Source: Puia sp.
GTDB taxonomy: Bacteria; Bacteroidota; Bacteroidia; Chitinophagales; Chitinophagaceae
Assembly: GCA_031292515.1 (NCBI GenBank)
Contig: JARLGZ010000017.1
Coordinates: forward strand, 1-64,000
Direction of reading: 5' to 3'
DNA: 64,000 bases
Numbering within the stretch: the stretch's first letter is position 1; each line of letters opens with the position of its first letter. Of this stretch, positions 1 to 9,106 are shown piece by piece. The translations under genes and the position numbers were made by a program. Under the pieces are notes generated by a model. It was not told the origin of the DNA and ran no database searches. It worked only from the letters and a program-made list of their open reading frames with translations.

Positions 1-15
1 ATTATTCAACCTATC

Positions 16-864
16 TTGCCAGCCGTGTCATTAACAAAAAAAGATATTATCGCGCAATTGCAAAGGGAGATCCTTCCCTTGCAAGGGTATAAGCCTCCAT
101 CGGCGGGCGGGGCTGTCGATACAGGTCTGGGGCCGGTGATCGCCGCTTTTCCAAATGCACGTTTTCCTACCGGCGCCGTACACGAATTCCTGAGTGCCGG
201 GCCGGAATGTGCCGCGGCTGCCGGAGGGTTTATGGCGGGTTTACTCGCCGCGCTCATGCAAAAAGAAAGTGTTTGCGTATGGATCAGTTCGTCCCGTACG
301 CTCTTCCCGGCTGCCCTGAAAACCTTTGGGGTCGATCCTTCCCGGATCATTTTTGCAGACCTCAGACGGGAAAAAGATGTTTTGTGGGCGATGGAGCAGG
401 CCCTGAGCTGCGAAGGTCTTGCCGCTGTCGTCGGAGAAATACAGGAAATCGGTTTTACGGCTTCCCGGCGGCTTCAGCTTGCCGTCGAGCAAAGCCGGGT
501 AACGGGTTTTCTCCTACGCCATCGTCCCCGTAATATAAATGCCGTGGCCTGTGTCGCCCGCTGGAGAATCACGCCGCTACCGAGCGCCTCCGATGCGGGG
601 CTGCCGGGAGTGGGTTTTCCCTGCTGGAAGGTAGAGCTGTTAAAAGTCCGTAATGGCAGACCGGGAAGTTGGGTGATCGAATGGTCGGACGGGGCCTTCC
701 ATGCCGTTGAGAAATCCCCGGAAGGAGTATTATCCGGAGAGCTGTTATTGGAGGAAGCTTGCTTTGAAAGGATATCTCCGGAAAAGATATCGTTGGGAAG
801 GATATCACCGGAGGCCGCTTCCCTGGAAGAGGCGCCACAGGAGGAGAGGCGAAAAACGGGGTAA
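16..864 (+). CDS. imuA: ImuA-like protein of the SOS mutasome
   Basis: RecA-fold accessory protein of the ImuA-ImuB-DnaE2 mutasome, which does error-prone translesion synthesis after DNA damage. The N-terminus (KKDIIAQLQREILPLQG) and the central block (PTGAVHEFL, then VWISSSRTLFPAALKTFGVDP and RIIFADLRREKDVLWAMEQAL) are typical of the short Bacteroidota ImuA; there is no intact Walker A loop. The gene stops one base before the imuB ATG, so the two are probably translationally coupled. The TTG at 16 is only the first in-window start: the frame is open to the window edge, so the true start may lie outside. The last 40 residues are a pentapeptide repeat (RISPE/KISLG/RISPE/AASLE) encoded by a 15-bp DNA repeat and are probably a non-conserved tail. 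Family call is firm because of the imuB-dnaE2 neighbours. Confidence 0.85.
   Translation: MPAVSLTKKDIIAQLQREILPLQGYKPPSAGGAVDTGLGPVIAAFPNARFPTGAVHEFLSAGPECAAAAGGFMAGLLAALMQKESVCVWISSSRTLFPAALKTFGVDPSRIIFADLRREKDVLWAMEQALSCEGLAAVVGEIQEIGFTASRRLQLAVEQSRVTGFLLRHRPRNINAVACVARWRITPLPSASDAGLPGVGFPCWKVELLKVRNGRPGSWVIEWSDGAFHAVEKSPEGVLSGELLLEEACFERISPEKISLGRISPEAASLEEAPQEERRKTG
769..828 (+). repeat. In-frame 15-bp tandem repeat at the imuA 3' end
   Basis: Four consecutive 15-bp units (starts 769, 784, 799, 814), the first three sharing GATATC at the same phase. Unit 1 is AGGATATCTCCGGAA. The array encodes pentapeptides at the protein C-terminus. Confidence 0.75.
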
Positions 865-865
865 T

Positions 866-2365
866 ATGGTAAAACGATTTGTAGCAATCTGGTTCCGTCA
901 CCTCCTGACGGACTGGGTGACCCTCCGCCGGCCGCCCCTTCGGCAGGCTCCTTTTGTAATGGCTGCACTTGACCGTGGCCGTATGTTGATCACGGCCGCC
1001 AATCCGGCTGCGCAGGCACAGGGTATCGATGCGGGGATGGCCGCGGCAGATGCAAGGGCCATCCTGCCTGCCTTGCAAGTGCTTAACGACAGACCCGGGT
1101 TATCAGATAAGCTACTCAAGGCATTGGGGGAATGGTGTATCCGCTACACCCCGATCGCCGCCGTCGATGCCCCCGATGGGCTGATCCTGGAAGTGACCGG
1201 CTGCGCCCATCTCTGGGGCGGAGAACAGCCCTATTTCAGGGAGATCGTTAACCGGCTCAGAGGATCGGGATACGATGTGCGGGCTGCCATGGCCGATACC
1301 ATCGGCGCAGCCTGGGCGATTGCCCGTTTTGGCGAGGTGACACCCCTGATAGAGAGCGGGGAACAGGCATCCGCCCTGCTTCCCCTGCCGCCGACCGCTC
1401 TTCGCCTCGAACCGGCCGTTCTGGAGCGTATGCAAAGACTCGGGTTGCACAAGCTCCATCATTTTATGGCGATGCCCCGATCCGTTTTACGCCGGCGTTT
1501 CGGCCCCGGTCTGCTTCACAGAATGGATCAGGCCTTGGGTCAGGAAGACGAACCCATCACGCCTTTACGGTCTCCTGAACCCTATCACGAACGCCTCCCC
1601 TGCCTGGAACCGATTGTAACAGGCCCCGGTATCGAAATCGCTTTACAGCGTTTGCTGGAAACGCTCTGTCATCGTCTCCGCCAGGAGGGGAAGGGTCTTC
1701 GCGAAGCTATATTCAGGGGTTATCGCGTAGACGGCAAGGTCGAGCAGATCGGCATCGGCACCCATCGCCCCTCACACCATGCGGATCATCTTTTTAAATT
1801 GTTTGCCATCAAAATACCTGATATAGAACCTGCCCTGGGTATCGAGCTTTTCACGCTGGAAGCTGTGAGAGTGGAACCCCTCCCCCCCTTGCAGGAGACA
1901 CTATGGGGAGGGTCCGGCAGTCTTGATGATATCGGAGTAGCGGAACTGCTGGACCGGCTGACCGGCAAACTCGGCGCTCAGGCGATCCATCGTTATTTAC
2001 CCGATGAACATCATTGGCCGGAAAGAAGTATAAAACCGGCCGCTTCGCTCGCAGAAAGAGAAACGACCTCCTGGCGGACCGATCGGCCCCGGCCTATCCA
2101 GCTATTGTCAAAACCCGAACGAATCGAAGTGACCGCTCCCATCCCCGACTACCCACCCATGCTCTTTCGCTACAGGGGCAGGCTGCATACCATAAAAAAG
2201 GCAGATGGCCCCGAGCGGATCGAACGCGAGTGGTGGCTCGAAGAAGGACCCCATCGCGACTATTATATCGTGGAGGACGAGGAAGGCGGCCGTTACTGGC
2301 TATTCCGGTCCGGTCATTATACCGAGGATAAACCCGAATGGTTTCTTCATGGCTTTTTCGCCTGA
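866..2365 (+). CDS. imuB: ImuB, Y-family polymerase-like mutasome subunit
   Basis: 499-residue Y-family DNA polymerase homologue that bridges the sliding clamp, ImuA and DnaE2 rather than synthesising DNA itself. Palm-like start VKRFVAIWFRHLLTDW and the block YTPIAAVDAPDGLILEVTGCAHLWGGE correspond to the two catalytic regions of DinB, but the usual acidic residues of DinB (first Asp of the DMDAFFA motif and the SIDE Asp/Glu pair) are not present, as known for ImuB. Little-finger-like region about 235-340 and a C-terminal ImuB-specific domain (PIPDYPPMLFRYRGRLH) follow. ATG at 866 is chosen over an in-frame upstream start at 701, which would overlap imuA by 160 bp. dnaE2 starts 37 bp downstream. 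Part of one operon. Confidence 0.9.
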   Translation: MVKRFVAIWFRHLLTDWVTLRRPPLRQAPFVMAALDRGRMLITAANPAAQAQGIDAGMAAADARAILPALQVLNDRPGLSDKLLKALGEWCIRYTPIAAVDAPDGLILEVTGCAHLWGGEQPYFREIVNRLRGSGYDVRAAMADTIGAAWAIARFGEVTPLIESGEQASALLPLPPTALRLEPAVLERMQRLGLHKLHHFMAMPRSVLRRRFGPGLLHRMDQALGQEDEPITPLRSPEPYHERLPCLEPIVTGPGIEIALQRLLETLCHRLRQEGKGLREAIFRGYRVDGKVEQIGIGTHRPSHHADHLFKLFAIKIPDIEPALGIELFTLEAVRVEPLPPLQETLWGGSGSLDDIGVAELLDRLTGKLGAQAIHRYLPDEHHWPERSIKPAASLAERETTSWRTDRPRPIQLLSKPERIEVTAPIPDYPPMLFRYRGRLHTIKKADGPERIEREWWLEEGPHRDYYIVEDEEGGRYWLFRSGHYTEDKPEWFLHGFFA

Positions 2366-2402
2366 AACACCGACATAGTTGTTCGACAAGAATTCCACCA
2401 TT

Positions 2403-5400
2403 ATGAGCTATACCGAATTGCAAACGACGACCAATTTCAGCTTCCTGCGTGGCGCCTCCCATCCCGGAGAGATGGTGGAGCAGGCAGCCGCCTATGGCTA
2501 TAAAGAAATCGCCCTCACTGACCGGAACAGTTTCGCAGGCATCGTCCGCGGTCATGTCGCTGCCAAGGCAACGGGTCTGCGCCTCATCCCCGCGTGCCGT
2601 CTCGTTTTGCTGGATGGCCCGGACCTCCTGGCATATCCCACCGATAAAGATGCCTACTGCCGGCTGTCGGCTTTGCTGACCACAGGGAACCTCCGTGCGG
2701 AAAAAGGAGACTGTCATCTGTATAAATCAGACGTATATGCGCAGTCCGCGGGGATGAAATTCATCGTAGTGCCTCCTTCCACGTTGACGCCGGTCTTTGA
2801 CTTTGAGCCGGCTTTCGGGCAGGTCCTGGAAGAATACCGGGAAGCCCTGGGCGGGTCCCTCTATCTGGGTGCTTCCCGCTCCTACCGGGGCGATGATGCC
2901 AAACAATTGCACCGCCTTTCACAACTGTCGTCCCGGCTGGGTATTCCGCTGGTCGCTACAAACGACGTGTATTATCATGATGCGGGCAGACGGCCATTAC
3001 AGGACGTCCTGACCTGTATCCGGGAGAAATGCACGATTTCCACAGCAGGCTTTCATCTCCATCAAAATGCCGAGCGGCATCTGAAGCCGATCCCTGAGAT
3101 GCTTCGTCTTTTCCGGCAATATCCCGATTCCATCCGGCGTACCGGGGAAATCGCGGAAGCCTGCCGGTTTTCGCTCGACACTTTGAAATACGTCTACCCG
3201 GAAGAGCTCACCCGGGAAGGCAGGACACCACAGGAAGAACTGGCCTTCCTGGCCCGGGAAGGCGCCCGGCAATATTTTGGCGATACCGTCCCCGAAAAAA
3301 TCAACGAAGGCATTGAACACGAACTCAGGTTCATAGAAGAAATGAACTATGCCTCTTACTTCCTGACCGTGCATGATATCGTGCGTTTTGGACGTCAGGA
3401 GGGCATCCTATGCCAGGGTCGCGGTTCGGCGGCCAACTCCACCATCTGTTTTTGCCTGGGTATCACCGCGGTGAACCCCACCAAATTCGACCTGCTCTTC
3501 GAACGGTTTATCTCATCGGCACGCAACGAACCGCCCGATATCGACGTGGATTTTGAACACGAGCGACGGGAAGAAGTGATCCAATACATCTATCGGAAAT
3601 ATGGGCGGGACCGGGCTGCCATCGTCGCCACCGTGACACAGGAGAGACAGCGGGGAGCCATCCGCGATGTGGGAAAAGCCATGGGGCTTTCCGTCGATAC
3701 GATCAACCGGATCTCCAGTTCCGTCTGGGAGTTCACCCCCGAGTGGTTCGAAGGACATCGCATTGCCGAACAGGGGCTGAACCCCGCTGACCCGCAGCTC
3801 CGGAAGGTCCTGCAGCTTACCCAACAGCTCATCGGCTTTCCGCGCCAGCTCGGCCAGCATACCGGTGGTTTTGTCATCACCCAGGGCAAGCTCACCGATC
3901 TCTGTCCGATCTTAAACGCCCGCATGGAAGACCGGACGACCATCGAATGGAATAAGGATGATATCGATGCATTGGGCTTTTTGAAAATAGACGTCCTCGC
4001 CCTGGGCATGCTCACCTGTATCCGAAAGGCTTTCGGGTTTGCAAAAAAGCACTACGGCCTTGAACTGACCCTGGCAAACATTCCCCAGGATGATCCGGCC
4101 GTCTATGAGATGATCAGCCATGCAGAGACACTAGGTGTCTTCCAGATAGAAAGCCGCGCCCAGATGGCAATGCTGCCCAGGCTCCGGCCAAAATGCTTCT
4201 ATGATCTGGTGATCGAAGTCGCCATCGTCCGTCCCGGCCCTATCCAGGGGGATATGGTTCATCCTTATCTCCGCCGCCGGAATGGGGAAGAACCCGTCGA
4301 ATACCCCTCCCCGCAATTAAAAGAGATTCTTGGAAAGACCATGGGAGTACCCTTATTCCAGGAACAGGCGATGAAGATCGCCATCGTCGCCGCCGGCTTC
4401 ACCCCTGCCGAAGCAGACGAACTTCGCCGGAGTATGGCCACTTTTAAGGCGCAAGGCATGGTCACAAAATTCCAGGAAAAACTGGTGAATGGCATGATGA
4501 AGAACGGGTATACCCGGGACTATGCGCTTCGTGTCTTCCGGCAACTGGAAGGCTTTGGCAGTTATGGCTTCCCGGAAAGCCATGCGGCGAGTTTCGCCTT
4601 GCTGGTATATGTTTCTTCCTGGCTAAAATGTTATTACCCCGAAGTTTTTGCGGCTGCTCTGTTGAACAGCATGCCGATGGGTTTTTACCAGCCGGCCCAA
4701 ATCGTCATCGATGCCCGGAAAAATGGTGTCGTCGTCAGACCCGTCGATATCAATGATTCCTCCTGGGACAACCTGCTTGAGGAGAAAGCGGGAAAATATT
4801 GCGCCCTGCGTCTCGGTTTTCGACAGGTGAAAGGCCTGCGTGAAGAAGAAATGCAGCTACTCCTGTCCGGTCGAAAAGGACGATACATCCGACTCAACGA
4901 ATTATGGGATCTGGGGCTCGCCCCGGCCACTCTTGAGAAACTCGCCCATGCCGATGCTTTCCGCTCATTGGGTCTCGACCGGCGGCAGGCATTATGGGAA
5001 ATTTCCGCTTACCAGGACCGGCCCATCGCCCTTTTTGCCGGTCGGTCCTCCGAAGACGCCGCCGAAAAAGAAGTCTCCCTGCCTGTTATGACCGATTCGG
5101 AACATGTTGTCCATGATTATTCGGCGATTTCCCTATCCTTAAAAGCACACCCGGTAAGTTTCGTCCGGGAGAAGCTCGAACAGCTTCATGTCCTGCCGAC
5201 AAAAGAACTGAAGGATGGCAAAGACGGCGACCTGGTAAAAGTTGCCGGCCTGGTCCTCGTAAGGCAAAGACCCGGTACCGCAAGCGGCATCTGTTTTATT
5301 ACGATAGAAGACGAAACGGGTTTTGCAAACCTCGTAGTCTTTCAAAAGCTTTTCGACACTTACCGGAAGCCGATCCTGCAATCCAGGCTGCTGATGGTGG

Positions 5401-5657
5401 AAGGCAAGTTGCAACGCGAGGGAGAAGTCATCCATGTCATTGTAAGACGCTGTTTCGATCTGTCCGGCTTTTTACGCGGACTTACCGCCATCCGGGACGA
5501 GAACCCGCCCTTGCTTACGCTGTCCAGGGGGGATGAGAAATCCATACCGGCACATGCCCAGCAATCGCCGCACCCTGCTGCCCTGACAAACAGGAAAGGA
5601 AGGGTCCGTGAAATGACGCAGAAAGAGATTTTCCCGGAAGCCAGGAATTTTAAATGA
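2403..5657 (+). CDS. dnaE2: Error-prone DNA polymerase III alpha subunit DnaE2 (ImuC)
   Basis: 1084-residue C-family polymerase, the catalytic subunit of the mutasome. Order: PHP domain from residue 1 (YTELQTTTNFSFLRGASHP, then EIALTDRNSFAGIVRGH), palm with GRGSAANS and the catalytic PPDIDVDFEHERREEVIQY block at about 345-400, QHTGGFVIT, fingers and helix-hairpin-helix region (LGVFQIESRAQMAMLPRL, FGSYGFPESHAASFALLVY), C-terminal OB fold (VKVAGLVLVRQRPGTASG, then FITIEDETGFANLVVF). The length fits DnaE2 (about 1050-1100) and not replicative DnaE. ATG 2403 is preferred to the TTG at 2379 because it leads directly into the PHP domain. Expected to be SOS-induced, but any LexA-type operator would lie upstream of the window. 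Confidence 0.95.
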   Translation: MSYTELQTTTNFSFLRGASHPGEMVEQAAAYGYKEIALTDRNSFAGIVRGHVAAKATGLRLIPACRLVLLDGPDLLAYPTDKDAYCRLSALLTTGNLRAEKGDCHLYKSDVYAQSAGMKFIVVPPSTLTPVFDFEPAFGQVLEEYREALGGSLYLGASRSYRGDDAKQLHRLSQLSSRLGIPLVATNDVYYHDAGRRPLQDVLTCIREKCTISTAGFHLHQNAERHLKPIPEMLRLFRQYPDSIRRTGEIAEACRFSLDTLKYVYPEELTREGRTPQEELAFLAREGARQYFGDTVPEKINEGIEHELRFIEEMNYASYFLTVHDIVRFGRQEGILCQGRGSAANSTICFCLGITAVNPTKFDLLFERFISSARNEPPDIDVDFEHERREEVIQYIYRKYGRDRAAIVATVTQERQRGAIRDVGKAMGLSVDTINRISSSVWEFTPEWFEGHRIAEQGLNPADPQLRKVLQLTQQLIGFPRQLGQHTGGFVITQGKLTDLCPILNARMEDRTTIEWNKDDIDALGFLKIDVLALGMLTCIRKAFGFAKKHYGLELTLANIPQDDPAVYEMISHAETLGVFQIESRAQMAMLPRLRPKCFYDLVIEVAIVRPGPIQGDMVHPYLRRRNGEEPVEYPSPQLKEILGKTMGVPLFQEQAMKIAIVAAGFTPAEADELRRSMATFKAQGMVTKFQEKLVNGMMKNGYTRDYALRVFRQLEGFGSYGFPESHAASFALLVYVSSWLKCYYPEVFAAALLNSMPMGFYQPAQIVIDARKNGVVVRPVDINDSSWDNLLEEKAGKYCALRLGFRQVKGLREEEMQLLLSGRKGRYIRLNELWDLGLAPATLEKLAHADAFRSLGLDRRQALWEISAYQDRPIALFAGRSSEDAAEKEVSLPVMTDSEHVVHDYSAISLSLKAHPVSFVREKLEQLHVLPTKELKDGKDGDLVKVAGLVLVRQRPGTASGICFITIEDETGFANLVVFQKLFDTYRKPILQSRLLMVEGKLQREGEVIHVIVRRCFDLSGFLRGLTAIRDENPPLLTLSRGDEKSIPAHAQQSPHPAALTNRKGRVREMTQKEIFPEARNFK

Positions 5658-5757
5658 ATGACAAAAATCGGATTAAAAAAAGTTTTTAGTGCAGCTATAA
5701 CTTTAGCGCAGAAATTCTCTCCGATATTTTACTAACTTACACCTCCAAACTCAAATC

Positions 5758-6468
5758 ATGAAAGGTATACTCATCTTCGCCGGATTGGCTCTGTTAAGTA
5801 GCGCCGTCATCGCACAGGCACCCAATACACTCACTAACAAAGAAAAAAAAGAAGGCTGGAAACTATTGTTCGACGGCAAAACAACGCAAGGCTGGCATAC
5901 TTACCTGAGAGATACGGTAGGATCGAAATGGCAGGTCAAAGACCAGACCCTCGTTTTTGACACCTCCCAGGCCGAAAGCGGCGGGGGAGATCTCGTGACA
6001 AACGAGTCCTACGAAAATTACGAGCTGAAACTGGAATGGAAGATCTCAAAAGGCGGCAACAGCGGGATCATCTTCGACGTCCAGGAAGACCCGAAATTTG
6101 GTGCGACTTATTTAACCGGTCCGGAAATGCAGGTATTGGACAATAAAGACGCCAGCGACAACAAAAAACAAAGCCACCTGGCAGGCTGTTTGTACGATTT
6201 AGCCGGAGACGCGACGGTTTCCAAACCTCATCCCGCGGGAGAGTGGAACCAGGTCAGGATCCTGCAAAACAAGGGGCATCTTACCCTCTGGCTCAACGGG
6301 ATACAAACCTATGACGGGCAAATCGGCAGCGACGAGTGGAACAAGCTGGTCGCCAACAGTAAATTTAAACACACAAGCAATTTTGCAAAAGTCGCCGCAG
6401 GCAAAATCTCCCTGCAGGAGCATCCCGGTTCCAGCGGATGGAGGAATATAAAGATCCGGTTATTGTAG
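5758..6468 (+). CDS. Secreted DUF1080 (3-keto-disaccharide hydrolase-like) protein
   Basis: 236 residues with a signal peptide (MKGILIFAGLALLSSAVIAQA) and one DUF1080 domain, a concanavalin-like fold common in Bacteroidota carbohydrate loci and, in some members, active on 3-keto-glycosides. Typical pieces: GWKLLFDGKTTQGWHTY at the domain start, YENYELKLEWKISKGGNSGI, GPEMQVLDN and HPGSSGWRNIKIRLL at the end. The protein is probably periplasmic or surface exposed. It stands alone: dnaE2 ends 100 bp upstream on the same strand and the next gene is convergent. A weak TAACTTTA (5698) resembles a -7 element but has no clear partner. Substrate cannot be told. Confidence 0.85.
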   Translation: MKGILIFAGLALLSSAVIAQAPNTLTNKEKKEGWKLLFDGKTTQGWHTYLRDTVGSKWQVKDQTLVFDTSQAESGGGDLVTNESYENYELKLEWKISKGGNSGIIFDVQEDPKFGATYLTGPEMQVLDNKDASDNKKQSHLAGCLYDLAGDATVSKPHPAGEWNQVRILQNKGHLTLWLNGIQTYDGQIGSDEWNKLVANSKFKHTSNFAKVAAGKISLQEHPGSSGWRNIKIRLL

Positions 6469-6706
6469 GGTCATGCGGCCTTCCTCAATTCCTCAATCAC
6501 CGATAGCAAACACCTTCCCGGGAATGTCCTTCGCTGCAGGATCCTACAGTGAAGGATCGCATCGTGAACGATTCCGGATAGCCATCGATCACGTATATCC
6601 GACAATCCCGGATACCTATTACGGATAATCAACTATTCCGCATGGCCAGGTATCGGCTAGTGATAGCCGGCAATAACCTCTGAGCCGAAGTGGTCCTGTG
6701 TCGCTG

Positions 6707-8083
6707 TCAATTTTTGGGGGCCAGGCCGAGAGCGGGTACAGCGACCAGGGCGTCGACAAAATTGTGTATTTTATCGGTGTGGCAATCTTCCTGCCAGCCT
6801 CCTCTGTTCCCTCTTCCGGGAGCGTACATGGCGGAAGGGCAGCCATCATTGTCGACAAAATAGGTCATCCAGTTCAGGTTGCGCAGGGCGATCTCCCTGT
6901 ACTGTGTTCCACCGCCGGCTGCATAGAAGAGGGCGGCAACCCCGCCGAGTTTCGAACAGACACCTCCCCAGGGGTCGAAATCATCGTCCTGCTCTACCAT
7001 CAACGTGGCCCCCCCGGGAGCCCGAAGGGTAAAATGGCTGACGGCGAACTGTATGCATCGTTCGGCCATCGCCTTCCAGTGAGGGTCCAGCGTGTCCTTC
7101 TTCTCGATCAGGTACCGGGCCATCTCCATAGGGGCCCAGGAATTTCGGTTCGTGTATTTGTCCTTGTCCTCGAAGAACATGACCCATAAAGTCTCCTGCC
7201 GGGTATCCGGGACCTTCAGCTGAAAGTTGACGATCCAGTCCCAAAGCTGCTTCCGGGGAGCATCGAACTCATGATGGCCCCTCTCTATCAACTTGTCGAA
7301 GAGCCTGAGAATAAATACCATGTCCGCATTCCTTTCTCCCCAATACTTTCCAGTAACGGCATCTACCCGGAACGGCCAGGGCGCCCGCCAGGCATCGCCC
7401 GGTCGCATGTTCCTGACCAGGATACCGGCGGTATGAAGGGCCAGCTGCAACCATTTCGGATCCCCATCATAGTCATATAGCAACATCCATGCATAGCCGG
7501 CAATGCCACCCTTGTCGGGCTCGATGATATTGATGCCGAAATCCAGGTCCACCTGGGAACTCTCCCGGATAGGCAAATGTGTATTATCGCCCGAGGAACG
7601 GGGAAATAAGGGATAAAGTCCCGTATCCGCCGTCAGCGATTCTTCTGCCAGGAACCTGCCCATATGCTGAGCCTTCTCCAGCCAGCGCCGATCGCTCTTT
7701 CCCAGATAGGAATAGTATTTCAGGTAAGACAGGATGCCCATGCCCAACTGGGTGCAGGGAATGATCTCGGGTTTAAGAGACCGGTAGTTCCCGTCCAGAA
7801 ACGTGCAATAAAAATAGAGAGGATATCCCCTCTGCCCGACGGGACAACGGTCGTACCAATCCATCTCCATCGACAGCGCCTTATCCCAGGAGACCCAGGG
7901 CAATATTTTACCACGGGCGTCATATCGCGCCTTATGGAACCCGACGCTATCGGGGAGTGACAGTTGATCATAAAAGGAAGTGGAAAAGGAAGCTGCGGGC
8001 TTATTCGTCCGGCAGCAAACCAACAAAAAAACAACCGCCGGGGCAAGGCAGATCCTGGCAAGGGGGAACAGGTCTTTTTTCAT
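6707..8083 (-). CDS. Putative lipoprotein with an alpha/alpha-toroid glycosidase look
   Basis: 458 residues. N-terminus MKKDLFPLARICLAPAVVFLLVCC has a hydrophobic core ending in a Cys pair, so it is probably a lipoprotein. The body is rich in helices and aromatic/acidic stretches (GMGILSYLKYYSYLGKSDRRWLEKAQHM, ESSQVDLDFGINIIEPD, NSWAPMEMARYLIEKKD, WGGVCSKLGGVAALFYAAGG), the pattern of (alpha/alpha)6-barrel sugar-active enzymes. I cannot assign it to a numbered glycoside hydrolase family, so the catalytic claim is only inference. It is convergent with the DUF1080 gene and separated from the next minus-strand gene by 188 bp in which I see nothing. Confidence 0.7.
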   Translation of the reverse strand: MKKDLFPLARICLAPAVVFLLVCCRTNKPAASFSTSFYDQLSLPDSVGFHKARYDARGKILPWVSWDKALSMEMDWYDRCPVGQRGYPLYFYCTFLDGNYRSLKPEIIPCTQLGMGILSYLKYYSYLGKSDRRWLEKAQHMGRFLAEESLTADTGLYPLFPRSSGDNTHLPIRESSQVDLDFGINIIEPDKGGIAGYAWMLLYDYDGDPKWLQLALHTAGILVRNMRPGDAWRAPWPFRVDAVTGKYWGERNADMVFILRLFDKLIERGHHEFDAPRKQLWDWIVNFQLKVPDTRQETLWVMFFEDKDKYTNRNSWAPMEMARYLIEKKDTLDPHWKAMAERCIQFAVSHFTLRAPGGATLMVEQDDDFDPWGGVCSKLGGVAALFYAAGGGTQYREIALRNLNWMTYFVDNDGCPSAMYAPGRGNRGGWQEDCHTDKIHNFVDALVAVPALGLAPKN

Positions 8084-8271
8084 ATATGGTAGCGTATATA
8101 CATCCGATAAGAGATACCATTCGCTCCCGCATACTCACAAAAGCCGTGACCGTATTTGAAAAAGCCCGGCAGCCACTGTCCCGGATTTCACGGGCCGACG
8201 TCGGGCATTTTATGATCATCCATATAGCCGGCGAAAAGACTTATAAGGCGAGCCGGTCTGATGAAGGAAGA

Positions 8272-8754
8272 TTATCGATTGATTTCCACCAAAAGGACCC
8301 AGGCATCGGTCAGCGATTTGATAAATGAGAATGTGATGCCCGCAACAAGCCAATAAAAACCGGCAGCCGATTTTCCCAGCAGACAACCACCGGCCACCAG
8401 GTAGGGAACTGCAGCCAGCTGGGAATAGACCAAATTCCGGATATAGTGGATCTTATACTCCTGAATGGTGGTTTTGTACATTACAATATCCATTCTCGTA
8501 AGGACGATCCATATGGTGACCCCGAAGAGAGAAACCTCTATTCCCAATACCGCAAGAGATTGCCCGGGGATCAGGCAGAGGCTGGAGACGATGAGGATAT
8601 TGGCAAGGAGAACCAGCGAACCCAAAGCGCGGGCGGGCAGATGATTTATAGACAGGATTCTTTTCAAATTGAGAGAGACGCTGACGAAAATCAGGCCTGT
8701 CAGGGCAGCGGCGCCCCCGGCGGTAGATAGAAAATAATTTGCCCATTGTCCCAT
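8272..8754 (-). CDS. Small integral membrane protein, four predicted helices
   Basis: 160 residues, about four membrane helices: TAGGAAALTGLIFVSVSL (10-28), LGSLVLLANILIVSSLCLIP (45-64), LAVLGIEVSLFGVTIWIVL (68-86), then AAVPYLVAGGCLLG and FYWLVAGITFSF (115-147). Short charged loops, no signal peptide cleavage site, no recognised catalytic motif. Similar stand-alone four-helix proteins are common and uncharacterised. It lies in the same direction as the neighbouring lipoprotein gene but is not clearly in an operon with it. Confidence 0.65.
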   Translation of the reverse strand: MGQWANYFLSTAGGAAALTGLIFVSVSLNLKRILSINHLPARALGSLVLLANILIVSSLCLIPGQSLAVLGIEVSLFGVTIWIVLTRMDIVMYKTTIQEYKIHYIRNLVYSQLAAVPYLVAGGCLLGKSAAGFYWLVAGITFSFIKSLTDAWVLLVEINR

Positions 8755-8835
8755 ACTTATTCCTTTGGGGAACCGAAGAATAGTAAACTTCTAAAATATG
8801 AAAAAATCCTTTGAGTACGGATATATATATAAAGG

Positions 8836-8863
8836 AAAAACCCCCAGGATTAATCGGAGGTTT
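8836..8863 (-). terminator. Hairpin with T-run on the minus strand
   Basis: Read on the minus strand: AAACCTCC, a ten-base loop, then TGGGGGTTTTT. The stem is AAACC/GGTTT plus two further G-C pairs after one mismatch, followed by T. It could end the transcript of the FtsX-like gene whose stop is at 9104, leaving a 240-base 3' untranslated region. The rest of the 8755-9103 gap has no gene that I can support. Confidence 0.5.
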
Positions 8864-8953
8864 CTCAAGAACGCTGAATTTTTGTTGTCTTACGGTTTAG
8901 GATAAAGGATTCACAGCGTTTTAAAGGATGCGGACCTTTTCATCGGTATTGGA

Positions 8954-9106
8954 TAGGGCAAATGTACGGGTATTAAACCGATAAACTCCTATAAAGCCCC
9001 CCAGCTTCCGGCGGGGAGGCGCTTCGTTTCGACGTTTAGGTGGCTGACACCCTATTCTATAGGTGGATGTCTATATGCGCCTTCGTAACTCACTACATTT
9101 GCCCTA
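8954..9106. repeat. 13-bp inverted repeat flanking 127 bp
   Basis: TAGGGCAAATGTA at 8954-8966 and its exact reverse complement at 9094-9106, extendable to 16 positions with one inserted base. The right arm contains the TAG stop codon of the FtsX-like gene (9104-9106). No reading frame lies between the arms; it may be a large hairpin in the 3' untranslated RNA or a small mobile-element remnant. Confidence 0.5.

Noticed and set aside
701-865. N-terminal extension of ImuB starting at 701
   Set aside because: The extra 55 residues overlap imuA entirely, are Arg-rich shadow sequence, and ATG 866 gives the standard ImuB start.
5682-5705. Promoter before the DUF1080 gene (TAACTTTA with GTTTTT upstream)
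   Set aside because: Last base of the -7 motif is wrong and the upstream element is too close and off consensus.
6469-6706. Possible repeat in the spacer between the DUF1080 and lipoprotein genes (GGATC/GGATA words)
   Set aside because: The words recur without a constant period, so I could not show an array.
8084-8271. Small gene between the lipoprotein and the four-helix protein
   Set aside because: Only short frames with Cys/Arg-rich shadow sequence; no start context and no family resemblance.
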